Assembly: GCA_003991915.1 (NCBI GenBank)
Contig: RQTK01000696.1
Span: 110,793-174,792, forward strand
Direction: 5' to 3'
Length of the DNA stretch: 64,000 bases
From: Elysia chlorotica
Lineage: Eukaryota; Mollusca; Gastropoda; Plakobranchidae
Under the pieces are notes generated by a model. It made no database searches. It saw nothing but the letters and a program-made list of their open reading frames with translations, and was not told the origin of the DNA. Shown one piece after another: positions 24,101-56,690 of the stretch (position 1 is the stretch's first letter; each line of letters begins with the position of its first letter). Both the position numbers and the translations under genes were made by a program.

Positions 24101-27098
24101 TTTTTTTCCTTTTAGTGAGCTTTGATGGGGCACAGGCTTATTACACTACTTTGTTATTGTGATTGGCTGAGACGGAAGTTATGGTACTCTCAGTCTGTCT
24201 ATTTTTGGCAGCATGTAAAAATTGTCAGAAGTTAGTCTTGGGATGAGTGTATGCGAGTCCAAGTTACTGGCAATGGACACTGAGAAACCATCTAACATAT
24301 TGAATGTCTTTTCACTTTCTTCCCCATGGTTGTCTTCTGGCTGGCTTTTTGTTTTATATATTGGCACTGGGCTATTATTTGGCATATATGTCATTTTCAC
24401 TACTTTTGAGATAATCAATAAAAACTGTTTTATTTCCTTATATGTAACACGTTTCTAATAAGATCAAGCACTTTTAGCCCACTTTTTAAATTTTCGATAG
24501 TCTGATTGAAAAAATGAAAACGAAGAGGAAAAATAATTCCACCCTGAATGAGAAGCTTTAATTTTTATTTTTTTTTTTATTTTATACATACTTTTCACAA
24601 AGAGGAGTGTTTTTGTCAAAACTTGTCCCATTTGGGTAAAAAATTTTAGGACTTTTTAAAATTGTTTTTATAACTACCTTTCAAATTTTTCTTGAAGGGT
24701 GTAAATTCAAGAAATATGAGAAAAAATAATAATTATGATGAATTAAATTTATTATCAAACCTCTTCTTTGAGGTTTCAACTATATGTCAAATAAGAAAAA
24801 CGTATTGCAGTGTTAAAATTTTTTTCTAAAAAAATTAATAACCCCATATCCTGATTTGTTTATAAATTATTGACTTTTGAGTAAAAAAAGATTTTCCACC
24901 ACTTACTTCTGGCAGCTTTGGTAAAAGTGCAGAGACCCAAAAGAGAGTTTTTAAACTTCAGCTTGAATTGGCTCTCAAGAAGAAGCTCCCGGTAGTGATT
25001 CACTGCAGAGATGCGGATGATGACTGTCTGGAAATTCTCCAAAGTGTTAGTACTTGTTGTTTTTCATACGTTTAGTGTTATCTTCAAACCAATAGCCTAT
25101 TGGATCAAGTACCTTAGTGATTGAGATAGCCTATTCAATATGTGAAATTATAAGATGTCATTCTTGGGACCATACCTAGAACAAAGAAAGTAGAATTTTA
25201 TTCACATAATTGTTGCTCTATGTACTGCAATTCCTAAAGCTAATGATATTTATTGTTTTCATCAACTTCAGATAATGCTTGCAATAGACAGTATGCTTAA
25301 TTATCAAAATTTAATGTATTCAGCTTATGTATTGCAATCTTTGATTGTAGGCCTAATATTCCTGTTGACCATAGCGGTACAACTCAGAATATAGCGTAAC
25401 TTCAAGTGCACTTGCAACATCTTCTTTAATGTGACTAGATATATAGGATTTATCTGGGTTTTTTTTCTTCTCGATCAACTTTCCTCCATGTATTTCATAA
25501 TTAAAATTTATAGTTAGTTGTATGCAAACTATTTCCACTCATGGTTTTTTTTTTTTCACCTGTGCTTTCATTTTTACCTAATCTCTAGGTTTTGCCCAAG
25601 GAACATAAAATCCATGCCCATTGCTTCACTAGAGGTTTTGCCATGGCCCAGAGGTGGATGGACGCCTTCCCAAATCTTTGGCTTGGGTTCACTCCTTTGA
25701 TAACGTACAGGACAGCGACGGATGCCATTGAGTCTGCAGCGAATATTCCTCTGAACCGTCTGCTTTTGGAGACAGATGCCCCTTACTTTGTGCCGGGCTC
25801 TCTCAGAGATGTGAGTATCTAACTTTCGACTCCAAAATTTTCCCAAGAAACTGTTTCATCATTGGTTTGGTTTGCTGGTTTCTTAATGTGCGTTAGTACC
25901 TGGGCTATATTGTAGATGGGTCTCGAGAATAAAATTTGACAATTTTATATGCTAACAAGTAAGGAAAAGGGTGTCATGCTTGGGGATTTAAAGGGGGCCT
26001 CCTGAATGTGGATTGTCTTGTCTTACATACAAGGTGTAGATGAGCAGATTTAAAACACGAGTTAGTCATATCACCCAGTCATACAGATCGCAGACAATGT
26101 GGTTTTGAATCTAACAGCTACATAATGGCTCCTTTGTTCTTGAAAACTAAACCTTTTCCCATCACACTGCAAACATACAGTGCGCATTGATATAAAGTCT
26201 TCCTCTTTGTATTGATCTGCGAACCTTACATTTCAAAATAGCAAAAAATCACAGCTTTTACCTTTTGTAAATATTGTAAATTTACCCAAAAAAGAAGGAA
26301 TATAACTTGATACCTGGCACTTGGCCATTATACTGACACAAGCCCAATCAGTAAAAATATTGAGGACACCAGAGCCATTCATGCACATTATTGAGAAAAA
26401 AGATCTTTTTCAGTGACACATTACCCTGTAGACAATGCTTGCTGTATCTTTTAATTCAAAGTGAGTCAATTGTTAATTTTCAATGATCTCACATATCAGC
26501 AAAATAAGTTAATAAGAAAAATTTAGTTTGTAGTTATTAGTTTTAAATCCTTATGATGTTTCCTTATATAGATAATGTTGCAATGAAAGTGAATAAAAGA
26601 GTCAAATGTTTAAACTGAAATGGGTTATTATGTGTGACATTATCTCCATCATCATCTTGTGATTTCTTCCTTATATTTATCTTTTATCCATATAAACATA
26701 GTCATAGTTCTTCCACCCTACCTTGCTATTCCTCAATTTTTATGCTTGCCCTTCTTTTAATATTCACATTTCACCTTACAATCTACAACTTCTGTATTGA
26801 AATGAAGTTATGTATTTTTGAGAAAAAGTCAGCGGGACAAAAAAATGCCTTGTCTTAGAGGACTTTGGTCTAATCATAATAGTACTGCAATAGCCAGCGT
26901 TTACAGATATTTGATTTTTTTTTTAATTTGCTCATCTTTAACATATTTTTTGTGTGTCTTTTCCAGACCAATGTGCAGTTTTCTTATCCGGGATTTGCTT
27001 TATTCACTGCTGAGAGAATTGCTTACCTGAAGGGAATCACAGTCACCGAAGTTTTAAAAGCATGTCGGAAAAACACCAAGGATATGTATAACATATAA
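14821..27098 (+). CDS. TATDN2: TATDN2-like TatD-family metal-dependent nuclease
   Basis: Eight exons join in frame to 1716 residues: 14821-18181, 18638-18803, 21838-22517, 22663-22944, 23815-23992, 24916-25045, 25589-25810 and 26967-27098. Residues 1 to about 1430 are polar and low in predicted order, with an RGRGRGR patch near 141-147. The TatD barrel follows: DTHCH (His about 1447 and 1449), GCHP (1519), GETGLDYS (Glu about 1548), VIHCRDAD (His about 1585), HAHCF (1608-1612) and ETDAPYF (Asp about 1662). All metal ligands are kept, so an active nuclease is expected. The human homologue is about half this length, with a disordered N-terminus, and has been linked to RNA and R-loop processing (family knowledge). 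The start has a strong context (A at -3, G at +4) after an in-frame stop at 14782. Confidence 0.95.
18638..18803 (+). CDS. TATDN2: TATDN2 coding exon 2
   Basis: Starts after ttttcccag. The more 3' AG (cttgcag, 18650) would give an immediate stop, so the upstream site is chosen. Encodes a polar segment from SCACSSEHC to MKSSLNG and ends before gtgaga. Confidence 0.85.
19895..20222. repeat. Cryptic simple repeat (GAA, G-run, GGA, AACA)
   Basis: Includes a G run of about 20 at 19925-19945 and interrupted AAC/CAG triplets. Leucine/valine frames on the minus strand come from this composition. Confidence 0.85.
20341..20885 (-). mobile_element. 3' end of a CR1/L2-type LINE, antisense
   Basis: Read on the minus strand it ends with the widespread 3' motif gtaaagcgct...gcgctaaataaat followed by ATT repeats (20370-20420). 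Upstream is the final ORF2 segment ASLETFKKDLKSHLF with a stop at 20782. Only the 3' end is present. Confidence 0.75.
20886..21126 (-). pseudogene. Retrotransposon gag-like fragment fused to LINE end
   Basis: The minus-strand frame reads ETWAYFEQRWSDYKQAT and AVFQLLECCDEALRKDL. These resemble the start of capsid-type gag proteins of invertebrate Gypsy/BEL retrotransposons (family recognition from memory, no search). It runs in frame into the LINE tail at about 20885, so the joint open frame is a chimera of two dead elements. Confidence 0.55.
21838..22517 (+). CDS. TATDN2: TATDN2 coding exon 3
   Basis: 680 bases from ataccag| to ACAG|gtcagt. Continues the disordered region (SLERLNNSLESSDNLG, RSLSNPDINVV) with no domain. 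Confidence 0.93.
22663..22944 (+). CDS. TATDN2: TATDN2 coding exon 4 (start of TatD barrel)
   Basis: Starts after ctttctcag. A basic helix (QARREKLLQEF) leads into LPFIDTHCHIDFLYSRL, the first metal-binding strand; ends at CCCA|gtaagt. Confidence 0.95.
22945..23814 (+). other. TATDN2 intron 4
   Basis: AT-rich; open frames at 23240-23491 and 23559 onward are intronic chance frames. Confidence 0.8.
23815..23992 (+). CDS. TATDN2: TATDN2 coding exon 5
   Basis: Carries VWLALGCHPKNA and VVALGETGLDYSG, the second and third catalytic motifs; the donor is CA|gtatgt. Confidence 0.95.
23993..24915 (+). other. TATDN2 intron 5
   Basis: AT-rich; includes a degraded SINE piece at about 24160-24245. No exon signal. 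Confidence 0.75.
24160..24245 (+). repeat. Truncated, diverged SINE (family A)
   Basis: Matches the SINE middle: gctgagac, tctgtct, ggcagcatgtaaaaattgtcag, agtcttggg. Confidence 0.55.
24916..25045 (+). CDS. TATDN2: TATDN2 coding exon 6
   Basis: Follows acttctggcag. Encodes QKRVFKLQLELALKKKLP and VVIHCRDADDD (His ligand). The donor after AGT (gttagt) keeps phase 0 with exon 7. Confidence 0.92.
25589..25810 (+). CDS. TATDN2: TATDN2 coding exon 7
   Basis: 74 codons with KIHAHCFTRG, LWLGFTPLITY and LLLETDAPYFVPGS, the last holding the catalytic aspartate; ends GAT|gtgagt. Confidence 0.95.
25811..26966 (+). other. TATDN2 intron 7
   Basis: AT-rich, nothing recognised. Confidence 0.75.
26967..27098 (+). 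CDS. TATDN2: TATDN2 coding exon 8 (last)
   Basis: Follows tcttttccag. 43 codons ending VLKACRKNTKDMYNI and TAA, the usual C-terminal helix of TatD proteins with the RKNTK/NTxxLY-type motif. Confidence 0.94.
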   Translation, partial: TNVQFSYPGFALFTAERIAYLKGITVTEVLKACRKNTKDMYNI

Positions 27099-27614
27099 GG
27101 CTCCACTTTTGTTTTTGTTGATAATAATGTGAATTATTTTGTTACCTTTGATCAAATGAAAACCTGTGTTCTTATTTTTATCCCTTTATGGGAAATAGAG
27201 TTGTTACAGTTGTGATGTTTGATTCAAATTTCTACCCAACTTGCCTAGAGGGTGAGAAGATCTCAATTTTGAACGTCATATTCTTCATAAAAATCCTGCT
27301 TTACTCGGGGAAAATTCAGTTAAAAAATTGATCCAGTGGGTATTACTGCTCTTAAGTTGACTTTTTAAATGGTACCTCGTTAGCTAACTGCTTTACTTCC
27401 TTCGATGTCAAAGTTATTGAATAAGAAAAGAGCAGAATAAGGTTTCAAAGAAGATCTAGTGATTTAGGCTGACAGTCCCACTTGTGTAGAAGTCACTGGC
27501 AATTTTTTTCTACAAAAGGCAAAGCTTTTTATTTACGTCTTCTGTAGATCGACTAATGCCATGTTGACTAAATTTAATTTCAATCCCAAGGTGGCAAGCT
27601 TGGTATTGTTGGGC

Positions 27615-27620
27615 AATAAA
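27615..27620 (+). other. Candidate TATDN2 polyadenylation signal
   Basis: First AATAAA after the stop codon, about 520 bases downstream. A second AATAAA at 29614 is followed by 17 A residues in the genome and could mark a more distal end or a retro-copy tail. Confidence 0.35.
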
Positions 27621-27723
27621 GGTTATTGGAAAGTCAGGAATGTCACAGATATGTGATGTTTAAGAGAGAATTGAGTGTGACTGTACTAGGCTACTGGAAA
27701 GGCTTATGCAACTGTTCAAAGTT

Positions 27724-28030
27724 TATTTTAAGTGCATTTAATACTCAGAGATTTTCTGAAAGATAAGTGGCTAGCTTTTTAATATTCTTCTTGAGTATTT
27801 TTTTCTTTTTTGTGTGTGATTAAATGGACCAAATGTACAGCTAAGTGGTTCATTGTAAAATTTTGATATGATCACATTTTTTTTGGTTGCTTGTCAATTT
27901 AAAAGTAAAATATAGAAAAATATAATGATGTAAACCAAAGAAGTATTTTTTCTTCATTATAATTACGAATAACCCAGATCAGGCCTCAATGATCTCAATT
28001 TTTTTGTATACTTTGCTCTTAAGAGAACCA
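27724..28030. repeat. Diverged direct duplication, copy 1
   Basis: Shares a collinear series of blocks with 28064-28370: ttttaagtgcattta, gtgattaaatggacc, aatgtacagct, cacattttttttggt, aatgatgtaaa, gaataacccagatc and aatgatctcaattttt. It lies in the 3' flank or UTR of TATDN2. Confidence 0.8.
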
Positions 28031-28063
28031 GGTAATGACTGAAACGTTTTTTTTTTTACAATT

Positions 28064-28370
28064 TTTAAGTGCATTTAGAACACAGATGTTCTCAGTGGCT
28101 GTTTGTTGTTGTTGTTGTTAAATGCCTCTTTTTAAATTGTGATTAAATGGACCTAATGTACAGCTGAATTGCTCATTGTTGATATGAACACATTTTTTTT
28201 GGTGTGTGTGTGTGTGGGAGGGAGGAGGGGTAGTGGGCTGGTTATCTATTTAAGTAAACTTAAAAAAAAAGTAAATGATGTAAAGCAAAATAGCATTTTT
28301 CTTCAGTAGAAATAACCCAGACCAAGCCTAAATGATCTCAATTTTTTCTTGTATTTTGGTCTGAAGAGAG
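28064..28370. repeat. Diverged direct duplication, copy 2
   Basis: Second copy of the block series of 27724-28030, with GTT and GT microsatellite expansions inserted. Confidence 0.8.
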
Positions 28371-28937
28371 CCCCCTTTTTTATATTTTGGTGTTTTCTCA
28401 TACATACCTTTTTAGTCACATATGACGTAAACATTTTTTTGTTGTTGAAAGGATCTGATCTAAGAATACAAATGTAATGTATAAATTCCATTGCTTTATG
28501 AAGATAATTTTACTGAAATTAACAAAAATATTCAGACGTCAAAAGATCAACTTCAATAATGAGGGTTGTTTTAAAATAGAAATTTTGATTTTTTCGGACA
28601 TGATCATTAGATTTTCCAAAATCAATACAGCTCTACTAGGAATTCCTATGTTGTGTTTGTAAATTTCTCCTGAATTGTTTTCCTTATAACAAAAAGGAAA
28701 GAAAAAAAAAGTCAGAAAACAACATGTTATTGAAATACATATTCATTGTTTTACTTGGAATTAGCTCATTGTATGCTAATTGTTTTCTTTTCGTTATACT
28801 TCTTATTCATAGTTAGTTTTTTTGCAAAGAAATTTTTGTAATTTGTTTTGTCATTTTTAAAATTGTTTATATTCTGAATTTGAATCAGTGACATTAAATT
28901 ATAAAAATGGAACTGACTATATTAATTTTTGTTCCAT
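28371..28937. other. Intergenic DNA, nothing recognised
   Basis: AT-rich, with T and A runs; no exon-like frame. Confidence 0.5.
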
Positions 28938-29075
28938 TTTTTTCTTCTTCTTCTTCTTCTTCTTCTTCTTCTTCTTCTTCTTCTTCTTCTTCTTCTTCTT
29001 CTTCTTCTTCTTCTTCTTCTTCTTCTTCTTCTTCTTCTTCTTCTTCTTCTTCTTCTTCTTCTTCATTATTATTAT
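28938..29075. repeat. (TTC)n then (ATT)n microsatellite
   Basis: About 42 TTC units followed by ATT units. The poly-Phe and poly-Ser frames across it are artefacts. Confidence 0.97.
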
Positions 29076-30186
29076 TATTTTTATTATCATTATTATTTTT
29101 GAATGCGGTTTTAATTCAACTACCTACTAAAGCTTTCACTTACAAAAACTGGTGTTCAAACAATGAGAATTATAGCAAGAGGTTACATTTTAGATAGTTT
29201 GGGATGTAATTGAAGGTTTGTTAGGTTGACTTAGAGCATGATCTTTAGCTATATATTACCTAGATTCTTTCATACCTCTTTCATATTGACATACGTCCAG
29301 TGAAATCACAATTTTTATGTAAAAGGCAATGTTTTGATCATATGAATATCAATCAAAATAGATAGAGAAATTGTTTTTGAAAAGGTGATTTCATGTTTCA
29401 TATTAATGCACTTTCTAATAGTCCATAAGTTATATACTGAATATAAAATATTTCTGATGGACAAAAAAAAATGGCATCACAATAGAATGTTAAAAAACTA
29501 AATAAAAAACACATTTGATTACTTAATATTATACTTATGCAATAAGTTATGGTTCATTAAGTTGTTTTTTCTTTCCTGGTTGTTTTTGCTCTGAGGGAGA
29601 TCATATTTTGCTCAATAAAATTTTTGAACAAAAAAAAAAAAAAAAAATGAAACTGTTTGTTATTACTTTTTACCCATTCATAAAAGAACATTTCAAAAAT
29701 GTGTTTGTATTGTTAGGTTTATCTTCGCCGCACGTAAATCTTTTAGGAAACGTACATTAAAAAAAATTTACTTTTCTAATTTGTTTCTGAAAACAGAGAC
29801 ATCAGTCTATAGTGATAAAATTGTGTATTCACACATAAATATCAAATAATTTAGGGTGGAAACGTCGACAGTTTTGTTGTTGTTGATAGCTGTAGGTTCA
29901 AACACCAGAAGTATAAGACTGAATGTTACATACATGATCATGTACAAACATCAAAATATACGTATTTAATATGTGTGTCTCAGATTGCTTTTCTGTTATA
30001 CCTTCTGTCTGTGTTTTTCTTTGTCTCGCTCTCAATTTATTCTAGTCCACCTGTTGTGTTAGTCTATGTATTCAATTTCTATCTCTGCCTGTCTCTGAAA
30101 TGGCTTTTGGTCTGATTGTATGATCAAATCATTCCCTATCACTGAGGAGTATGTAGGGCTTAACCATTCGCGCTAGGTGCGGGGGG
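29076..30186. other. Intergenic DNA between convergent genes
   Basis: AT-rich; an AATAAA with a following A run (29614-29647) is the only notable element. Confidence 0.5.
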
Positions 30187-30424
30187 GCATGGTGGCCCTG
30201 GGGTAGAACACCGGCTTCCGACATAGAAGGTCCGGATTCGAGCCCTGGCCTTTTTGCTCCCTACTGGTGGATCCGTGTCAGTTCAATGTGACCAGCTGAG
30301 AGAGGAGTCATGGCATCCCCAGCCTGTCTCGTGTGTGGCAGCACATAAAATTTTCAGACATATTCTTGGGATCCGTCCACAATATAGCCTATTTAGTACT
30401 GATGTTGGACGTTAAACCAACCCA
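30187..30424 (+). repeat. tRNA-derived SINE (family A), near full length
   Basis: The head has polymerase III-like boxes (A-like tggccctggggtag, B-like ggattcgagcc). The body has tgtgtggcagcacataaaatt and gtccacaatatagcct, and the end is gttggacgttaaaccaacc. Same family as 62005-62246 and 59041-59285. Confidence 0.85.
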
Positions 30425-30502
30425 AGTCAACTCACGCTTGGTGCCTTCATGAATTCCCTCATTAAGTACATGTATACATTGTGCTCTCTCAATCTTTATC
30501 TC

Positions 30503-30536
<34 letters not shown>

Positions 30537-31164
30537 ATATACATAGCGCTTAGCATAGCAACAACACTTGCCTTGCCTTGCTCTCTGTCTCTCTTTGCCT
30601 CTCGACCAATTAATAATGTCTCTATCATTGGATAGACAAAATACAATTATAAGGCCTTATGGACAAGGAAGTAATGAATTTACAACGCTTGACTATGGCA
30701 TCTAAATACACAAGAAGTCGGGCGTCTTAAGTTAGTTTCTCTTCGTACGAACTACCGTATCATTAGTTTATTGATAAATTAAGCAGTGGAAAAAACATAA
30801 TTTGCTTTTATAGAGACACAACAAAATTAGCATGGATGTTTATTCATTGGAAAAAATAATGAACGTGCACTCCTGATATTGGAAGCGAGTAAATATTTTA
30901 AATAACATTTACATGGCGCTTAGTAAAAACAATAATACTTTTAACAACAAATTTAGTACACTTTGTACACCAGAACATTAAATAAAAAAAATATCAAGAA
31001 AACACCGTTCAGGCTACTTGAGAATTAGGGTCGTAACAAATGTACTACAATATTGTATTGAGCATCACTGGTATCCGAAGGAACATTGTGATTGGTTAGG
31101 AAACACTTAAGTGCACACTTCAATCATATATATTTACAGACATGTATATTGACAAATCCCGCTG

Positions 31165-31262
31165 GAATTCCCGCTCTGTCTCTGTGTAGCAGCACGCACA
31201 ATTATTTTGGAGCTTGTCCGCGACATGGCCTAGTTGATAACAATGGGCATTAAGCTTCTCAC
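31165..31262 (+). repeat. Truncated SINE (family A)
   Basis: Matches the second half of the SINE (gctctgtctctgtgtagcagcacg to gcctagttgataacaatggg). Confidence 0.6.
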
Positions 31263-31466
31263 ATCGCATGCATCATAGCCTTTTCTTGTGTGCCCACTCA
31301 TTTCGGGACCAAAAAAAAATTATAAAGGGAAAGATGTGCAATTATTAAACAAACACGTTCTCTTAATCTCTCAGATGTCTTGATGTTGGCAGAAAAGAAG
31401 ACTTCAACTAAGTGGCATCATTATTTTCTGTCATCATATTGTAAGAGTTCAGAATGTTGTTTCAGA

Positions 31467-31895
31467 GTATTCACCGAGTCGTATTTCACTCTCAGGTTTC
31501 CTAAGATGTCACCGTAATTTTACAAACTGTGTACTGAATCATATCTTACTTTCAGGTTTTCTGAGATGTCAGGATTTTAGTTCAGATGTAAGTCATATCT
31601 AATTACTTACTATCAAGTTTTCTAAGACATAACAACCTTTCAAAAACCTGAAAGAAGTCATATCTTACTTACTGGTAAGTTTTCTAACTTGTCAGAATAA
31701 TGGATCAAAATATTAACTGATCCATTACCTCACTTATTGTCGAGTTTTTTGATGATATTGGTTGAAAATGTGAACCAAGTCCAACCTCACTTGTTATTTT
31801 ATAGTGTGATTGAGATTCAAGATTTTCGTCAATTATGTGAACCTAGTCATATCTCACTTGACCTCAGGTTTTCTAAGATGTCAGGATGTTGAGGG
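31467..31895. repeat. ~60-bp degenerate tandem repeat at the receptor 3' end
   Basis: About seven diverged units built on agtcatatctcactt...caggttttctaagatgtcagga. The last unit overlaps the open frame that continues the receptor's last exon (31847-32250). Confidence 0.8.
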
Positions 31896-32160
31896 ACACC
31901 AAAACCTTCTCTACGGACTGGCTTCTTCCCAGACTCAAAATCGCCTGTGCGACTGTTGCTGTTTCTGGCGTTTATGTCTATGGAATTGTCAAAGCCATCC
32001 GGATTCGGACTCGTTCTGTCGTAGGAATCCACGGGCTGTTTAGCCCTCAGAACAGTACCCTCACCACTGGTTAAGGCAGATAATGTGCCCTTGGAAACTT
32101 TATTGTTTTCGTCTGCAAGGGTGTTATTGCCAATGCGATGAAGGTTAGAACTGGAGCCTG

Positions 32161-54776
<22,616 letters not shown>

Positions 54777-56340
54777 GAAAGTCTCATTGGTTTTGTTCCG
54801 CGTTCAAATAGTTCTAAAACCATCTTCATAAAAACGAGATTTATTTTATGATTGTAAAGAGAATCCTGGATTGTTGAATCTTACCTTTAAAAATTTAGTA
54901 TTTCCAAAGTTATAATATCATATGAATCGCTAGAAATGAAAACTTTTTAAAATAACCTACTGTCTTTCCCCAATTAAGCAAGAGTTATCCGTCTTACATC
55001 AAGACTTATTCCTACCAACGATAACTTGCCATTGAAAGCCCAGAAAGACACTAACCATACGACAAAGCAGTACCCTAGAATTAAGGAGAAACTTTTTTAT
55101 TCTCTCTTGGTCTTAGTCAAGACAACCTTGTCTGCAGTTATTGGCTAAAATGAGGGTAAACTTCTGCTATTTGAGAATTGATTTAAAGTTTATAGCCTCA
55201 GTTTTCTTGATGAGTTGTTTCCGATTTCTTGATGTATCGTGTCAGGTTTCTTGATGTATTTGATCATATTTCTTGATGCGTTGTTTCAGATTTTCCGATG
55301 TAATGTTATTCAATTTCTTGTTGATTTGTTTCGGACTTTTATGCATTGTTTCCGATTTCTTGATGTACATTATTAGGTTTCTTGATGTATCGTTTCACAT
55401 TCTCTTGATATATGGCTTCGGATGTCTAGATGTAGCTTATCAGATTTCTCGTTATGATAAAAAAAAGCGTTTCGTCAATCTTTAAAAGATACCGTTTTTC
55501 TCTGTGGAAGAAACAAGTTTGTAATTAGTAATAAAAATCTATTAGTTATGATAATAATGTTATTTGTTTCACATGCACTGGATGTATTTATTAAAATTTC
55601 AACCTTCTCTAAATAGTTTTTCTATCTTAGCTGCTTGTTCAAACGGAAAATGAACCTTCTTTTCTTTATTTTGCAGCACTGCTATCAAACAGAATAAAAA
55701 AAAATCTAGTGAATAAGTAAAGGGAGAAAATTATTAAGATTGAACCGTGATTTTACTGTGTGCGATTTTTTTACTTCCTTTTTGACAACTACTGACTGTT
55801 CGTTTCATTAAAAACGTAGATTCCACAGGGACATTTAATGTTTTTAAACATACCATTATCTTTTAAATTATTCAATGCTGCCATTTTAAATTGCAGGTGC
55901 TCTGTGTTGAAAACAAATATGAAAGATCGCAATTGATGCAGATGAATTGAAGTGAAAAACATAATGATAATTTAATGAGACGTGTCAACAGCGAATACTT
56001 TTTTAAGGAACATTCTCAAAAGAAAAACGCTCTTTTAATACTGAGGAGATATTCGAGTTTATTTAAAGTCAAATTTCCTTTGACTTGGTGTCCTTGACGT
56101 AGAGGAGAGCAAAGCAAAAAAAAAAAAAAATAAAAAAAAATAAAAAAATGGCGGAAGTTTTTAATAAAAGATCGTCTTCAAAAGTAACGCCTTTCTCTTT
56201 GGGTTGTGCTTGTGAAGAAAATCGCCCATAAATAATGTTCTATTATGGCGTTTAAAGAGAGCGATTTCGAAATCTTTGGTAAGAGAAAGCAAAACCCTCC
56301 CCTTGGTTAATTTAATGTCTCATATCCTAGGTCTAAAATA
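54777..56340. other. Upstream of the receptor gene
   Basis: Should contain the 5' UTR and promoter, neither of which is recognisable. Includes a ~27-bp repeat at 55195-55445; the rest is AT-rich. Confidence 0.5.
55195..55445. repeat. ~27-bp minisatellite upstream of receptor
   Basis: About nine diverged units of gatttcttgatgtattgttt. Confidence 0.85.
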
Positions 56341-56349
56341 TCATACACG

Positions 56350-56425
56350 GCAACGGAATCCCAAAGCAAGATACCTGTGACTTGGCCAATCACATTATAC
56401 TGACACAAACCCTACCAGTAGTAAT
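56350..56425 (-). repeat. Truncated SINE (family A)
   Basis: Antisense piece: gatacctgtgacttggccaa, tcacattatactgacac, ctaccagtag. Confidence 0.6.
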
Positions 56426-56637
56426 GGTAACAACACAGATAACTTACTGTATGTGTGGTATGGATTGACCCCATCAATTGTGCGTGTGTGTGTATGTGAA
56501 TATGTGCGAATGTGTGCACACTCTTGCAGTGTGTGGATTTACACTACATGTATGTGTGTTATTCTGTAACCAAGCAAAAATTCCCACCTGAACTAATAAA
56601 ATAATATCTTATCTTATTGTATCTTTCTCTCTCCCTA

Positions 56638-56639
<2 letters not shown>

Positions 56640-56681
<42 letters not shown>

Positions 56682-56690
56682 GCATTTTCC
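56640..56690. repeat. (CT)n microsatellite
   Basis: Pure CT dinucleotide of about 24 units. Confidence 0.97.

Noticed and set aside
28888-29197. Poly-Phe and poly-Ser frames
   Set aside because: Pure translation of the TTC microsatellite.
30187-30260. tRNA genes at SINE heads (also 59220-59285 and 62005-62080)
   Set aside because: Only the polymerase III boxes are kept, the cloverleaf is not, and each is followed by the same SINE body.
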